Shown here one piece after another: positions 12,096 to 23,474 of a stretch of 64,000 nucleotides of DNA. Location: NCBI GenBank assembly GCA_019059635.1, contig JAGVRJ010000005.1, positions 992,001 through 1,056,000 of the forward strand, given 5' to 3'. Under the pieces are notes generated by a model, which ran no database searches, was not told where the DNA came from, and worked only from the letters and a program-made list of their open reading frames with translations. The stretch comes from Proales similis. Its lineage: Eukaryota > Rotifera > Eurotatoria > Ploima > Proalidae. Position numbers and translations under genes: made by a program. Numbering within the stretch: the first letter of the stretch is position 1; the number at the start of each line of letters is the position of its first letter.

Positions 12096-13795
12096 CTACC
12101 ATTTCGGATCGTAACCTCTCCAAGCCGTCGCTGGAACGAGGTAAATGTCTCTGCCCTTGGTATAGATTCGAACTACACCTTTGTAAGCTGTTCGGGGCAC
12201 GCCGCTCTTGAAATAGAAAAAAACGCTAAACCCTAAACTCACAGTTTATGGTGTTTGAGCAAATTACCTTAAAGTCCTTCATAATGCCGAAATGGTTGGC
12301 CATGTTTAGAAACTCTGCTTTGCTGTTGTACGGTATTCGAATGGATTTGTGCGTGAGAGCCGCAGTATTCTTGCCGAGGTAGGCAGAGAAAGAGAGCTCG
12401 GTGGTATTTGCGTAAACTTGGCTCTCAAACAATGCGTCATACTTGTTCTACTCGAAATGGTTCTAATGCGTCATTTTTGCGCTTTGTTGCCTAGCTACTC
12501 ACCTTGACGAGATAAGATGTGTCAATCGAGTTCCAGCTCACCGGTTTTGAGTTCACAATAATTAGCTTTAAATACTGGTCGAGAAATTGGCCCCTGGAAA
12601 AAGAGGATTACAAATTGAAAATTTGCTTTAACTTGAGCTGATGCCTAATTTACATGCTGACGCCTTGCTTGGCACTTTTGATCGCCATTTGCGTGCGTGA
12701 GATCTCAGGGCGGAGACAGGCCCGGCCTTTGCGCTGCTCCGGATCGCGAATCCAGTCGTCCCAGAAACCTTTGGGCCACTTGTTACGCAGCTCGAGCCAG
12801 AGCTCGCGTCGAAGCATCCAGCCGAGGCCGGGGAAAAAGTCGGAGCGATGCACAAGTTCTAAACAGAGCGTTTGAGTTGAATTCATTCGATTCGACTGCA
12901 GACGCTTTGTTGACTGACCTGGTCTATTCTCGTCGATTAGGTCAGCCTTGCCATTGTCATTCCAGGCGCTCACACAATAGAGTGTCGGGTCCTGAACTAG
13001 AACTCGATGCATTCGATCAAAGTAGTCGAAAAAGTCGAGCGCAATGCCCAGGTCGTCCTCTGTAATGATCACAGAGTCGAAGGCAAAGTTCATGAAGACT
13101 TGGTCCAGGGCCCATTTGTAATGACGAGCGATTTTGAAGTAGCCGCGCAAATGTGGCATAATCGGGCGGTCGTTCGCATCCTGAGTTATGTCCGAGAGGT
13201 CGGGTTGCTATTCAGTTTGATTGATTTGATAGCCGAGTCAACGTGAAACTCGTCAATTTACTTGAATGAAGGCGAATAGAGATTCGGAATGCTTTTGAAT
13301 GCTGAGCTTGGTTTCCTGGTGGCCACAGTCTTGGCTGACAATGATCGGAAATCTCTCGGTTAGTTTTGATTCTGAACGCCGCTGGAAAAGTTGACTCAGA
13401 TGCTCTTCCACTGCTTGAGGCCGATTACAAGACATGACAAGCACAGCAATCGGCCTTGCCCCTGGCTTAGGCTCCAATTTGACTTCGGGCGGGCCTCGCA
13501 ATCCTGAATCTCCAAGGCCCATTGAGTGTTCGAGATTGCGCGCCTCCGACATCGATCTCTCAAATTGATTCATGATTTGATCGATTTTCCTATCGAGATC
13601 TTCCTAGAAACCGCAAGAATTAGAGATTGAGTTAAAGGAAAGAGTAGCCGCTCCTACCAGACGAGCTTCTATTTGAATTCTTTGATTAAGTTCATTGCTG
13701 GGCTGCCTGTTGTTAAAATAGACTCCGACCAGAAAGAGGGAGCCAATTAGACCGGTGTAGGCTAATAAGGTGGATCTTTTGATTCGAATGAACAT
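12096..13795 (-). CDS. Mgat1: GnT-I, alpha-1,3-mannosyl-glycoprotein 2-beta-N-acetylglucosaminyltransferase
   Basis: Seven exons (13658-13795, 13262-13603, 12919-13180, 12654-12858, 12503-12593, 12268-12441, 12096-12206) join to 440 residues, close to the ~445 of animal GnT-I. The enzyme adds GlcNAc to Man5GlcNAc2 in the medial Golgi, the first step towards hybrid and complex N-glycans. Seen here: a type II membrane anchor at residues ~9-25, a stem, MSCNRP at 103-108, the metal/UDP-binding EDD triplet at 201-203, the conserved region around FFPGLGWML, WPKGFWDDW and RPEISR, and a C-terminus ending in W-R-G-Y-D-P-x-W. All six introns are GT-AG, 54-81 bp, and keep frame. Confidence 0.95.
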
Positions 13796-14767
13796 GGCAT
13801 CTGGCGCGATTGCATTAGCCTCAATAACAGGATGCCACTGAGCACAACCCGGCAGACAAACTTGCGCTTGGGTTCGATGTTTTAAGAGGCAAAATTATTA
13901 CGGGCGTAGTTGAGTACGTGCTTTCTTATGCTCGCACTCGCTTACGTCATTGCTTCAGTCACATAATTGGGCAGGGCCCTAATAGCCCTCGCATTTGACC
14001 GGCGATTGATGTCGAGGGGCTTTATTCAGGCCCAGGTTAGTACGCATGTGGCTGAACAGACTTTTCCTTTGTCTTTTGTCTCTTCACTCACAATAATGCT
14101 TGTCAGCGCGTCGACTTGTGCTTGCTCTTTTCTTATACTTCTCCATCTCGATCATAATCCGGACTATTCAACCAATCAGAGTTTCAGCATTCCAAACGGC
14201 ACTTATCTGCTTGTTTTATCGATTCGAAACAAAACAAAGTGGCAATGCACTTGGCCTAGATTACCGAGGCGAGGCTGTTTTTGGCAGTTTCTTTTTTTCA
14301 ACCTTGAATTGAATTTATGTAGTCGAGCTAGACAGCTTATCGACCTGCTACATCGGGAATCTACACAATGCGAAAATCGATAAAGTTGTCATAGGTAAAG
14401 CGCAAACGCTACCTCAAACCCAAATCCCTCAGGACATGTGCTAGCTGACTAGAACCTAAACGGTGTGGAACATTTTCATTAAGCAAATTGCAAACGCTTC
14501 AGAGAAATTCAGCGGACTTGTTTTCCACAATTTATTCGACGAACAGGGTTCCAAGGCGAAATGAATTGAATTCAATGCACATGCTCGCTAGCTACACCAT
14601 TTCAAAAGCGACTGACAGATCAGACTGCAAAATTAAAGGAGTTTAAAGGAGTTTTATTTACACTCAAATGAGGAGAAATAGGGTGATAGAGAGCAAGTCG
14701 GTTGTCTAAAGTTAGGTCTACTTAAATAAGTTGTGGAATGTGTTCGAGATCAGGCTGATTGAGGCAG
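13796..14767. other. Intergenic, 5' flank of Mgat1 and 3' flank of the next gene
   Basis: About 970 bp between the Mgat1 start and the stop of the DUF7042-7045 gene, both minus strand. Open frames of up to 138 codons on the plus strand lack family resemblance or splice support. Nothing else is recognised. Confidence 0.6.
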
Positions 14768-16823
14768 CTAAAAGATGAGGCAAAATGCAATTGAAGTGGC
14801 GAGCGAAAAAGCCAGTTGCTTGGCGAATCCTCTCAAAATGCTCGGAGCCGATGCGTAATAGAACTGAAAGTCTTCCATTTCAAGGTACGGATTGCGTCCG
14901 TCGTCGTATCTGATCGGGCAGTTGTCGTCTAAATTTATTTAAATGATTCCAAGTGACTGGCAATCGAAGAGAAAAGTAGAATGTATGCTTACGAAAGCGC
15001 TCGTTCTCAGTGAGCTCCAGGAAGAGATCGGCGCCATCCTCTGGCTTGTAGCTCGATGATGTCTGATTGAAGCCGCACGCAGAGCCGATACTTCGCGACA
15101 TGTGAATAGTCAGCAAGTCACGACGTTCATAGATCCAGCAGCGGAACTTGTTAAACGGCTCGTCTCTGTCGAACGTGATCAAGTAGGATCGGCTGTTTTC
15201 GCGCCAGTGACCGGCACATTGGTAAACGTAGTCGATCATCTCGTAGACGCCGATCGGAGTTCCATCGGGATCCATCTCGCGACAATATTCGGCGTCCAAA
15301 TTCATCACTTTGGTCTGATCACCGCAGACGCTGAACTGCGACTCGATGAACTCAGGCCGACAAGTGATGTACCAGCCGCCGTCGCGAGGCGCCGGAGTGT
15401 AGCCGCCTCGGATGCGAGTACGAATCTGACTCGCGTATTGGCCTGTTTGTTTAAATCGATAAATGCCAGTGAAAGGACACTCGGTGGGCGCTGGCGGGTA
15501 CAGGACGTAAGTGTTGTACTTCCACACCGAATCGCCGCCAAAAGAAGTCCAGGCGCAGACCTCGTAGAAGGGATCGCGTTTCTTGGAGTCGTCGTAGATG
15601 CGCGCCATGAACGATTTGCTCTTGCGGTATTGAAGCACGTTGTGGTGACGCTGCTTAAAGTCCAGGCAGATGAAATAGTCAAAGCACTCGCCCTTGGTGA
15701 CCGAACGCACCAGGTACTGATTACGACCGGCCTGCTGGCACACGTAGTAGGTCTCGCGAAGCCAGCCTCGGTTGTCCACTCGAGACGACTCGTATATGTG
15801 AGTGTGGTTGATGATTATCTTGGCGTTTATGTTGGCGGTGTTTATCCATTCGCCGCTGAAATTCTGCGGGAAGAAACATTTCGGCTTTATTTGCTTGGGC
15901 ACCTCAGGCGTGATGATGACCTTCTCAGGTCCATCGGTCGGACTGTAGAGAGACTGGCACGAGGCGTAGAGCGATTTTGAAAACCACGTGGGCTGATCCT
16001 TTCGCGTGAGCATGCATCTGAACTTGTCGTAGGATCGCTCGGTGGCCACTCGCTGATTGGCGATGGCCGTGTAGATGTTGCCTCGCTCGTCCATCCAATT
16101 GCCGAGGCAGTCGTAGAGCGGTTCTGCGTCTATTGAGCTGACCAAGTTTTTGCAGGACGCGTAGCGCATTGTGAACCGCTGGTTGACTGTCTGGAAAGGA
16201 GAGCCGGGCTCAGGGCACGAGATGAGCTTGGATGCCGGATTGTCGCATCGGCCCTGGCCCGCTTCTTTGAACTCGTATTGAAAGTGGTATGTGCCGTAGA
16301 TGGTGCTGCGGCACTCCTGCGCCTCGTAGGTCTTGTTGAACAATGTGATGAACGACGAGCTGGGAGCGATCTCACTGCACAGTTCGGTGAACGCCTTGTC
16401 CGGGTTGTTATTGCAGCTACTGCGACGTACTTCAATCACACTGCGAGTTCGATTGTAAAACTCGATGCACTGGCTGCAGTCCTTGACTGCGCCCGAAGTT
16501 GGCCTATAGTGCATTTTGTAATGCCATTTGGACGGGTGGACTCCCTTGAGAAAGAATTTGGCGATTGACACGCAAACTCCCTGCTCTTCGCGCTGCAGCT
16601 TAAGCGTATGCGACGAGTCGCCCGATGCACCGGCGCCCGCTTCGCGGCTGTACTGCTTGCGGCGAATGGCGCCGTTTTTGTAAATGTTCGTAAACGTCTC
16701 AAAGCCGTTCTCGTACGAGTAAAACTCGCCCACAATCTCGTCCGGCATGTCGCATTCTGACACAACCAGAGCTGCCAAGACCGACAGAGCGGCGCCTATC
16801 AGAACCACACAAGCCGACCTCAT
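14768..16823 (-). CDS. Secreted, probably GPI-anchored DUF7042-7045-type protein
   Basis: Two exons (14993-16823, 14768-14928; intron 64 bp) give 663 residues. The N-terminus is a clear signal peptide (~22 residues, ending in LVVSECDMP). The body is a tandem of cysteine-rich modules with recurring W-x-N-T, C-x-x-C and YxCxGxW/W-R-E-type patterns and many N-glycosylation sequons. From memory this matches the uncharacterised arthropod family holding DUF7042, DUF7043, DUF7044 and DUF7045. Splicing changes the tail: the unspliced frame ends in a basic peptide, whereas the spliced tail is a short hydrophilic stretch followed by ~25 hydrophobic residues ending in CLIF, typical of a GPI-attachment signal. 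Molecular function is unknown; an extracellular surface role is inferred from topology. Confidence 0.75.
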
Positions 16824-17280
16824 ATCGCTTAACGTTCGCCAAACTAGTTGTTATTGAGTAAAAAAAAAAATGAATGTCCGTGCGACGACCCGGCACAGCT
16901 TACCTGGGCGCATAATGATCCGAAAAAGCAGAATGCACTTTTTACCTATTCGAATTAGCTAGGTCAAGCGAATATGCTAATCAAGGCGGCGATGGACAAG
17001 CGCGGCTGAGAAGAGTTGCGGCAAAGAAGAAGCGCCTCCCATACACACATTGCGATTTGGAAGCAGTTCGTTTCTCAGCTGCCAGTAAGGCAAAGACTGA
17101 TTCACTCGCAACAGTTGCAGTCAAATATAATTCTAATTCATGAGAGCGCAGACACTCGATCGCCTCAGTTTATGCTAATAAGTATCTACAACAGACCGAA
17201 GCTGCTCCCTGCCAGAGCGAACAAAGATACGACGAGCGGGAGTGCCCAGTTGCAAATAGCTGCATTTAGACTGCTCAATC
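16824..17280. other. Divergent intergenic region
   Basis: 456 bp between the start codons of the DUF7042-7045 gene (-) and the KCTD gene (+). It presumably holds both promoters. I see no clear TATA box and no further gene. Confidence 0.5.
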
Positions 17281-18426
17281 ATGTCCAGTCTGGCGTCTAA
17301 CGCAGCCCGTGCCAGTGGCCAAGCAGACAGCACCAACCATGGCAATAGCGGCGGCGCCACTTTTCCCTTTTCCCTCAACTTGAGCAAGTCGTCTCAGACG
17401 GGCCAGGAGCTGACCACGTTCAGCCAACGGTACGTAAAGCTGAACGTGGGCGGACATTTGTTCACCACTTCGTTCGACACTTTGACCAAGCATGACAACA
17501 TGCTGAGGGCAATGTTCTCCGGCCGACTCGAGGTCTGTCTCGACTCGGACGGCTTTGTGGTGATCGATCGATCCGGCAAGCATTTCGAATTCATCTTGAA
17601 CTTCCTACGCGACGAGGACTTTCAGCCTGCGTCCCTATTGCTTGATTCTAAAAGCGACCTAGAGCTGTACGAGCTACTCAGCGAGGCCAAATTCTACTGC
17701 ATCCAGCCGTTAGTCGCACTCATCGAGGAGAAGATCATGCGCAATGAGTCCAGGAAGGAGAGCGAGCCCTTCTATGGCTCGTCGATTGTTTCCATGTGCA
17801 CTTCCAAAAGTGAACTCCTTAAAATTCTCAACTCAACAGACAAGGTTAGTTCGGCTGCAGTTGATTTGCGACTTGGCAAAATCTAACGTTTGACTTGTCT
17901 ATTGCCTTCACAGCCTTGCATCCGCTTGCTGATAAACCGTCACAACAACAAATACTCATACACAAGTCAATCGGACGACAACTTGCTAAAGAACATCGAG
18001 CTCTTTGAGCGTATGGCAATCAAATTCAAGCATCGCATCATGTTCATCAAGGACACAGTCTCAAACGAAGAGATCTGCTGCTGGTACGTGCACGGCAGAG
18101 GACGCAAGCTGGCCGAAGTGTGCTGCACAAGCATTGTCTACACAACCGAAAAGAAGCAGACCAAAGTTGAATTTCCCGACTCGAAGATTCTCGAGGACAT
18201 ATTCATGAACGCAGTTCTGCTCGAGTCAAAAGAGACGAGCGGCTCTCCGGAGCACTCGAGTGTCCAATATGCGAGCAGTCAGCTCTACCATCATCTAACC
18301 CTTGACGAGGAGGCGGTCGAGGAGATGCCACGCTTGCAAATGAATCAGCCAGGCTCGAACGAGCTTAATTGCTCAACCAATAGTCTAAGTAACGAGAGTG
18401 CCCGCAGCCGGCGGAGTGTTCGCTAG
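17281..18426 (+). CDS. BACURD-type KCTD protein (KCTD10/KCTD13/TNFAIP1-like)
   Basis: Two exons (17281-17844, 17914-18426; intron 69 bp) give 358 residues. A T1/BTB domain spans about residues 48-150 and begins [14 protein letters not shown], followed by the family core ([24 protein letters not shown]). A second conserved block, rich in basic residues and ending in the ICCW / [14 protein letters not shown] region, matches the BACURD C-terminal domain. BACURD proteins are adaptors for Cullin-3 ubiquitin ligases and in other animals target RhoA. The acidic Ser/Asn-rich tail (~60 residues) looks disordered. An AATAAA lies 37 nt past the stop. The invertebrate gene is expected to be a single co-orthologue of the three vertebrate paralogues, so I give no symbol. 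Confidence 0.92.
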
Positions 18427-18463
18427 CCGCCCATGTTTTCCCATCGCGTTTGTAATTTAATCC

Positions 18464-18497
18464 AATAAATGATCTGAGACTCGACCCATGTTTTATT
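18464..18497. promoter_or_regulatory. Facing polyadenylation signals of KCTD and DPH1
   Basis: AATAAA on the plus strand at 18464-18469 serves the KCTD gene. AATAAA on the minus strand at 18492-18497 overlaps the DPH1 stop codon TAA (18493-18495). Cleavage 10-30 nt downstream of each would make the two mRNAs overlap at their 3' ends. Confidence 0.7.
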
Positions 18498-20075
18498 TCG
18501 CTTTCTCGTATTCAATTTTAATTTTTGTTCTGGGTGCCGGCCTGTTCGACTTGTGGTTCACAGTCCAGTTTCCGAGGCTTTCGTTCGAGTAAAAGTCCAT
18601 CGGATATTCTGGCTGCCATTCGATCTGCTTGAGACCGACCATCGCTTCGTATGGCGTCAGCAATGGCCGATCGAAAAACTCGCCCCAGTCGATTGACAAA
18701 CGCGGACAGCCAATTTGAACCCATCTATTCGTTCGAGTGAAAATTTTGTCCTACCGCTCGACAACAGAGACAACTTACGTGTCAATTTGCTCTCGGAACA
18801 GCTTCAGCTTGTCTGGAAATATCTCAGACATGAGCACGATAAAGTAGCTCTTGTTGAAAGACTCGAGCTTTTCGATCAGGTTCTCCAAGATCTTGGGCGA
18901 TCCTTGTCTGCCCAATGTTGACAGAATAATTCCGTAATTCTGCGCCTGATTGGGCCCTTTGCTGATAGCCGACCGTTCAATTTGACGCTTTCGATTCGAT
19001 TTCATCTGAGCAAAGTCGTAGTATTCACGCGTGAACACTTTACTGTACGGATCGTATCTGCGCACAAGTCAGTTGAGTCAATTTTGAAGGCTTTCAATTC
19101 GACTGCTCACTTGTAAGCATCCACGTTCTCGTTTGCGATCATAATCGATTCGAGATGAAACCGACCGTCTCCGACATAGATGATTGCGTCAGTGTCAGTG
19201 AGCTTGGGCGACGTGCAGCCGAGTATCTCGCCGGGCGATAGAGGCCGGCACTGAGGCAGTTTTACTTCATAGCCGATTTCCTTTAGCTGACGGCTTGTTG
19301 CCTATTCGAGTCAGTAATCTCTCAAATTAGCATGCTTAGTCTGGATTGATCGAAGCTTGATGAATCACCTGAATGGACGAAGCGAATTGAATAGTGCTGA
19401 CCAGCGCGATTCTCTTGCTTGTGTCAAAGTTGAATTTGAGCGTCTCAATCAAATGATCCAAGTCGATCTTAATGTCGACAAAGATGTACAAGACTTGAAT
19501 GCCGTTTGTGACGTCGATCGGCACTTGTTTCAATTCAATGAGACCTGAACAATAATGCGCCCAAATTCGAGGCCAAACTTACCCAGACAACTGTGGCCGT
19601 AATGAATGATAAGGTCGCAATTGAGTGCGCGCGCTGAAAAATCATCGATGCAACATGCGCCGTAAGTGACATCACCTTGAACGTTGCTTGTTTGGTCTTG
19701 GGCTTCGAATCGTCGATTGATGAGCCTATTTACCCATAATAAGAGTTTCAGCGCCAGTAAACCTAGACAAGGCGATAAGCGGGCGATAAATGAAATGAAA
19801 AAAGACAAAAGCCTACTCTTGAATGATGTCCGCTATTGTGCAAGCGTAGAGAAGAAGGCCCTCGGGCATTTGAAGAGCCACTAATTGCAAGTGTAAGTGC
19901 GACCATTTATAAAAAAAAACTGCAATTCACCTCTCTTGGACTTGTTCGATTTGATCTTCCAGATCGTCTTGTGAATTTCAAAGTTGTAATTGGCCGGCAA
20001 GACCTTAACCGCCGCGTTCAGCTGAGCGTTGTTCAATATCTCGTCCGGGATCTGATTAAGGATCACTCTTTTCAT
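18493..20075 (-). CDS. DPH1: Diphthamide biosynthesis protein 1 (2-(3-amino-3-carboxypropyl)histidine synthase subunit)
   Basis: Eight exons (19931-20075, 19817-19880, 19734-19762, 19583-19675, 19369-19544, 19111-19301, 18779-19057, 18493-18724) join to 402 residues. With DPH2 it forms the [4Fe-4S] radical enzyme that moves the aminocarboxypropyl group of S-adenosylmethionine onto a histidine of elongation factor 2. Seen here: the N-terminal NQIP..IL and [14 protein letters not shown] region, [10 protein letters not shown], the first cysteine in [10 protein letters not shown] followed by HYGHSCLG, the second in [15 protein letters not shown], and the third in [11 protein letters not shown]. 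These match the three cluster-binding cysteines of the family. Exon 3 is only 29 nt. The ATG at 20075 gives the expected N-terminus; no upstream exon is needed. Confidence 0.95.
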
Positions 20076-20378
20076 TTTTCCTTCGTCTTCTTTCCTCCTG
20101 ATCGACGGTGCTGAATTCAAAAGTAAAATTCAAAATGTTCAAAAATTCGGCATTTAATTATGCCTTCTCGTGTGCACACTAAAACAAGCGCTACAGTGCC
20201 GCATTCTTGTCTCCTCCGTATTGCTGGTTGTTTCCTAGCTCGAGCTATTGGCCACCCGTTGAGCACAGAAATATTCAAAGAGAAGAACGTGGATTTGAGC
20301 ATTAAAGTTTATTCACAATCAAACAATTTCAAAGTGTTTTGCATCCAAATGCATTTCAAAGTGTCAACTGAGGCGCGC
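20076..20378. other. Intergenic between DPH1 and FRG1
   Basis: 303 bp holding the DPH1 5' flank and the FRG1 3' flank. A minus-strand AATAAA lies at 20308-20313, about 65-70 nt past the FRG1 stop. Nothing else is seen. Confidence 0.6.
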
Positions 20379-21194
20379 TCATTTACAATAGCGGTCTGAC
20401 TTCATTTTCTCTCGCCGGTCCAAAAGGGCCTCGTGTAAAGTGCCGAGCTCTTTGGCCGATTTCAACTCGCCGACGTCCTCTTTGCTGAGACGAAGCTTTT
20501 TGTCTTCAAATTTTTGAAATTTTTTCACATAATTGAGCTCAACGTTGCGCAAGTCTTCGGTCTGCTCCTCTTCGGGCAGCTGCTTTTTGGCTTTGTTCTC
20601 TTCGCGTTTGTTCAGAGAGCGGATCCGCAGCTCGTTGTCCTCCTTCTCGCTTTTCAACGCAACTATCTCGCCGTCGCTGCTCACGCCCACGTAATTGCCG
20701 TTGTACGCCTTGAGGTAAACCTTGAGGCCGTCGTAGTCATATTCGAGTTTGACTTCGAACTGCTCTTTGGGGCCAATGGCTTCAGTGCGACCGACAATTA
20801 GTCCGTTGGTGTTGACGCTAAGAAATTTGCCGTATGCCGACTTGAATGCCGCCCGCTGGTCGTCGACTCGAACAGCAGTTAGCACTTCGCAGACATCCGG
20901 CTGCTCGCCCGGCTCATGTGGACTGCCCATCACAAACAGGCCGTTGTCCAGCGCGTGCATGTACATGAACTCGCGAAATTCGATGAACACCGAGCCGGTG
21001 ATGTGATCAAAGCTGCTGATGCACCAGCCGCCGCCGTGGTTGCGCTCATCTTCGAGTTGGGCGTCGTTGCCTGCTCCTTCCGCCTTGCGCTTTTTCGCTT
21101 TTTTGCTGCTCTTACTTTTTTTGGCGTCCGACTCGCCTTTGAGGCGCAGTTTTCCACTTTTTGTCGCAAAGTAGCCGCCCGAGCTCATTTTCAT
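20379..21194 (-). CDS. FRG1: FRG1 actin-binding/RNA-processing protein
   Basis: Single exon, 271 residues, starting at ATG 21194 (a second in-frame ATG lies two codons downstream). The lysine-rich N-terminus carries nuclear/nucleolar localisation signals (KKSKSSKKAKKRK), followed by WCISSFDHITGSVFIEF and the fascin-like beta-trefoil core (YMHALDNGLFVMG, FKSAYGKFLSVNTNGLIVGRTEAIGP). The C-terminus (NYVKKFQKFEDKKLRLSKED and EALLDRREKMKSDRYCK) matches FRG1 almost residue for residue from memory. FRG1 is a nucleolar/Cajal-body protein associated with spliceosomes and F-actin. It is intronless here and divergent from DCAF5. Confidence 0.95.
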   Translation of the reverse strand: MKMSSGGYFATKSGKLRLKGESDAKKSKSSKKAKKRKAEGAGNDAQLEDERNHGGGWCISSFDHITGSVFIEFREFMYMHALDNGLFVMGSPHEPGEQPDVCEVLTAVRVDDQRAAFKSAYGKFLSVNTNGLIVGRTEAIGPKEQFEVKLEYDYDGLKVYLKAYNGNYVGVSSDGEIVALKSEKEDNELRIRSLNKREENKAKKQLPEEEQTEDLRNVELNYVKKFQKFEDKKLRLSKEDVGELKSAKELGTLHEALLDRREKMKSDRYCK

Positions 21195-21305
21195 TCAGTC
21201 AGAAAGTCGCACAGAATGAGAGCCAGCGAACGGCGCGCATAAGCAGCAGCAATTTGCTATGCACCAAATGTTCGCTTACTTTTCCTCGTTCAATCTGATC
21301 GTCGT
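21195..21305. promoter_or_regulatory. Bidirectional promoter region FRG1/DCAF5
   Basis: Only 111 bp separate the two start codons, which read away from each other, so transcription start sites and 5' leaders of both genes must fit here or overlap. No TATA box is evident. Confidence 0.6.
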
Positions 21306-23411
21306 ATGTGCTTTCGAAAATGTCCGAGCGCCGGGGAATTGACGTTAATGTTGAACACAGTCAACCACCTGATTGACCAAGAGCTGCAATACGAACCGCT
21401 CGGCAGACTCAAGTTCTACCAGCGGCGTATGAGCTTTGCATGCAACCTCTATCAGAAAGAACTCAAAGCTCACTACAACTGTGTAAATGCGATCCAGTTC
21501 TCCAATCGAGATGGGGCCCTGCTCGCCTCAGGCGGCGATGACAAGCGTGTCCTTCTCTGGAACATAAACGAAGATATATTGACCTCAAAGCGACGCCCGC
21601 CAGCCGTTCTGAAGGGCTCGCACGGAAGTAACGTGTTCGCTCTGGCCTGGAACAATGAAAATTCCAAACTATTCTCGGCTGGTAACGACCACCAAATGCT
21701 CATACACGATCCGCGAACACTTCAGCTCTGTGATTTGTTCTTGTTCGACGACTCAATAATGGACCTGGCAGCGCATCCACGCCACTCCTACTTGATTGTG
21801 AGCGCATGTCAGAACGGCGAAGTGACCATGAACGACCTTCGCATGTCAAATTCAGACGGAGTGCTGATTGCGTCCGCTCGTCGATACCCGTCCAGTTCCC
21901 ATCAAGTTGTTTGGAATCCAGGAGGAGCATACTTGAGCTGTGCCTATCATCCGTTCAGAGACGAGCTGTTGGTCACTGGCAACGAAATAAGCGGAATGAC
22001 TCTGATCGACACAAGAATGATGCAGGCCGTTGTTCGCTTTTCCAGAGAAGCAGTCGATAGGCCCCGACGCGAGCACTATCAGCAGATGATCACTAGCGTG
22101 TCATTCAGCCAAGACGGCCAACAATTGGCTGTGATGCGAGGTAATCGCCTTCGTCCGGCCATGTACGAGCTGGGCCAAGTTGCACCCGTGAAGCAATTTG
22201 ACCATGAATGCTTCAGCTCGTTGTGCACCATGAAAAATGCGTGCTTTGCAGGCGCTGACGATCGCTACTTTGTGTGCGGGTCAGACGACTTTTCAATATT
22301 CATTTGGGACACTCAAGCCGAGTCTGAGTGCTCGAGTTTGAATTGTGAGCCTCATCTCAGACTAAGAGGGCACCGCTCGATTCCGAACCAGTGCAGCTTC
22401 AATCGTCACTATCAAATGCTGGCCACAAGTGGAGTGGAAAAAGTCATAAAAATATGGTCTTTGTTCCAACTGCCAGGCTCGATGGCAGGTGGCCTGCGAG
22501 GTCTGTCTCACGAGTATCTGCCAGAGAGAGAACTTTACCGCTACGAAGACCTGTTCGGTTCGGCGTCGTCCAGAGAAGCGCAAGGCTATGTGCCGGTGAT
22601 TAGGCAGTGGAATCAACCCGGGGCGGACGATCAAGAGGAGAATGTCGAAGAGGATCGCATGATGATTGCCTACTTTGATTCGCAAGTGAGAAGAAACCGT
22701 CCGGGCGATAGACGCTCGCCTGAGCCAACAAGCGGGGAAGACGATCAAGATCGTGGCGACGACACAAATGAAGCAGAAAACGACGAGTTGAGTCCTTTTG
22801 AATCGGAGGCAGAGGCTAATTTAAGCGAGCCTGTGCTCGAGCCACGCGAAAGCGACCGAGAGAGCTCAACATCGATGAGTAGCGACTCGCCTGAATCGGT
22901 TGAGGACTTCAATTTGGACAATATTCATTCCAAAGCGAGCGCGTGCAGACAAAAGAAGGGAAAGGAGAAGAAGTCGCCTTCGCTTCGAAACCGACTCATA
23001 AATCTAAAACATCGACAGAGCATGAACATGCTCGAGCAAGAAGATTACAAAAACGTTCTTCAGCTTCTGAACGTGTCAAACGAGATTGACCGAGAAGACG
23101 AGAGTCCTAGCCAAATGAGGCTTCGGATTGGCAGCTGCAAGCCGCCAGAAAGCCAAGAGCCTGCCACTGAGGCCAACACGTCAAGCTATTTCTCTATGAT
23201 TGAAACGGCTCGAGCCAGACCGGCGAGCGAGATTCGAAGCCTAAACGAGAAGAAGCGTAAAATAGAACTCGACAAAGACGAAAGTGATAGCGATTCTCCT
23301 GAAACAAACAGCGCCGATACTGCCCAGACGCCGCACGCAGTCTCTTTTAAACGAACGAACGCTAAAGATTGTTGCTCACGGCGTCGGTACCGGTCCACTC
23401 AAGACGATTAA
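21306..23411 (+). CDS. DCAF5: DCAF5-like WD40 substrate receptor of CUL4-DDB1
   Basis: Single exon, 701 residues. The N-terminal ~390 residues form a WD40 propeller whose blades follow DCAF5 closely: KELKAHYNCVNAIQFS, SGGDDKRVLLWNINEDI, FSAGNDHQMLIHD, ACFAGADDRYFVCGSDDFSIFIW, RGHRSIPNQ and TSGVEKVIKIWS. After it comes MMIAYFDSQVRR, also conserved in DCAF5, then ~250 acidic, Ser-rich residues likely to be disordered. DCAF5 delivers substrates to the CRL4 ubiquitin ligase in the nucleus. No AATAAA lies between the stop and the convergent ERG gene; the first plus-strand one (23505-23510) is inside the ERG last exon. Confidence 0.92.
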   Translation: MCFRKCPSAGELTLMLNTVNHLIDQELQYEPLGRLKFYQRRMSFACNLYQKELKAHYNCVNAIQFSNRDGALLASGGDDKRVLLWNINEDILTSKRRPPAVLKGSHGSNVFALAWNNENSKLFSAGNDHQMLIHDPRTLQLCDLFLFDDSIMDLAAHPRHSYLIVSACQNGEVTMNDLRMSNSDGVLIASARRYPSSSHQVVWNPGGAYLSCAYHPFRDELLVTGNEISGMTLIDTRMMQAVVRFSREAVDRPRREHYQQMITSVSFSQDGQQLAVMRGNRLRPAMYELGQVAPVKQFDHECFSSLCTMKNACFAGADDRYFVCGSDDFSIFIWDTQAESECSSLNCEPHLRLRGHRSIPNQCSFNRHYQMLATSGVEKVIKIWSLFQLPGSMAGGLRGLSHEYLPERELYRYEDLFGSASSREAQGYVPVIRQWNQPGADDQEENVEEDRMMIAYFDSQVRRNRPGDRRSPEPTSGEDDQDRGDDTNEAENDELSPFESEAEANLSEPVLEPRESDRESSTSMSSDSPESVEDFNLDNIHSKASACRQKKGKEKKSPSLRNRLINLKHRQSMNMLEQEDYKNVLQLLNVSNEIDREDESPSQMRLRIGSCKPPESQEPATEANTSSYFSMIETARARPASEIRSLNEKKRKIELDKDESDSDSPETNSADTAQTPHAVSFKRTNAKDCCSRRRYRSTQDD

Positions 23412-23474
23412 AACAGTCCGTTTGTCTTTTTGCTTGTAAAATAGGTTTCGTTTTATTTCAACTATTATCTGATT

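Noticed and set aside
15102-15980. 292-codon plus-strand open frame
   Set aside because: Exactly antisense to the DUF7042-7045 exon; composition is that of a mirrored GC-biased reading frame.
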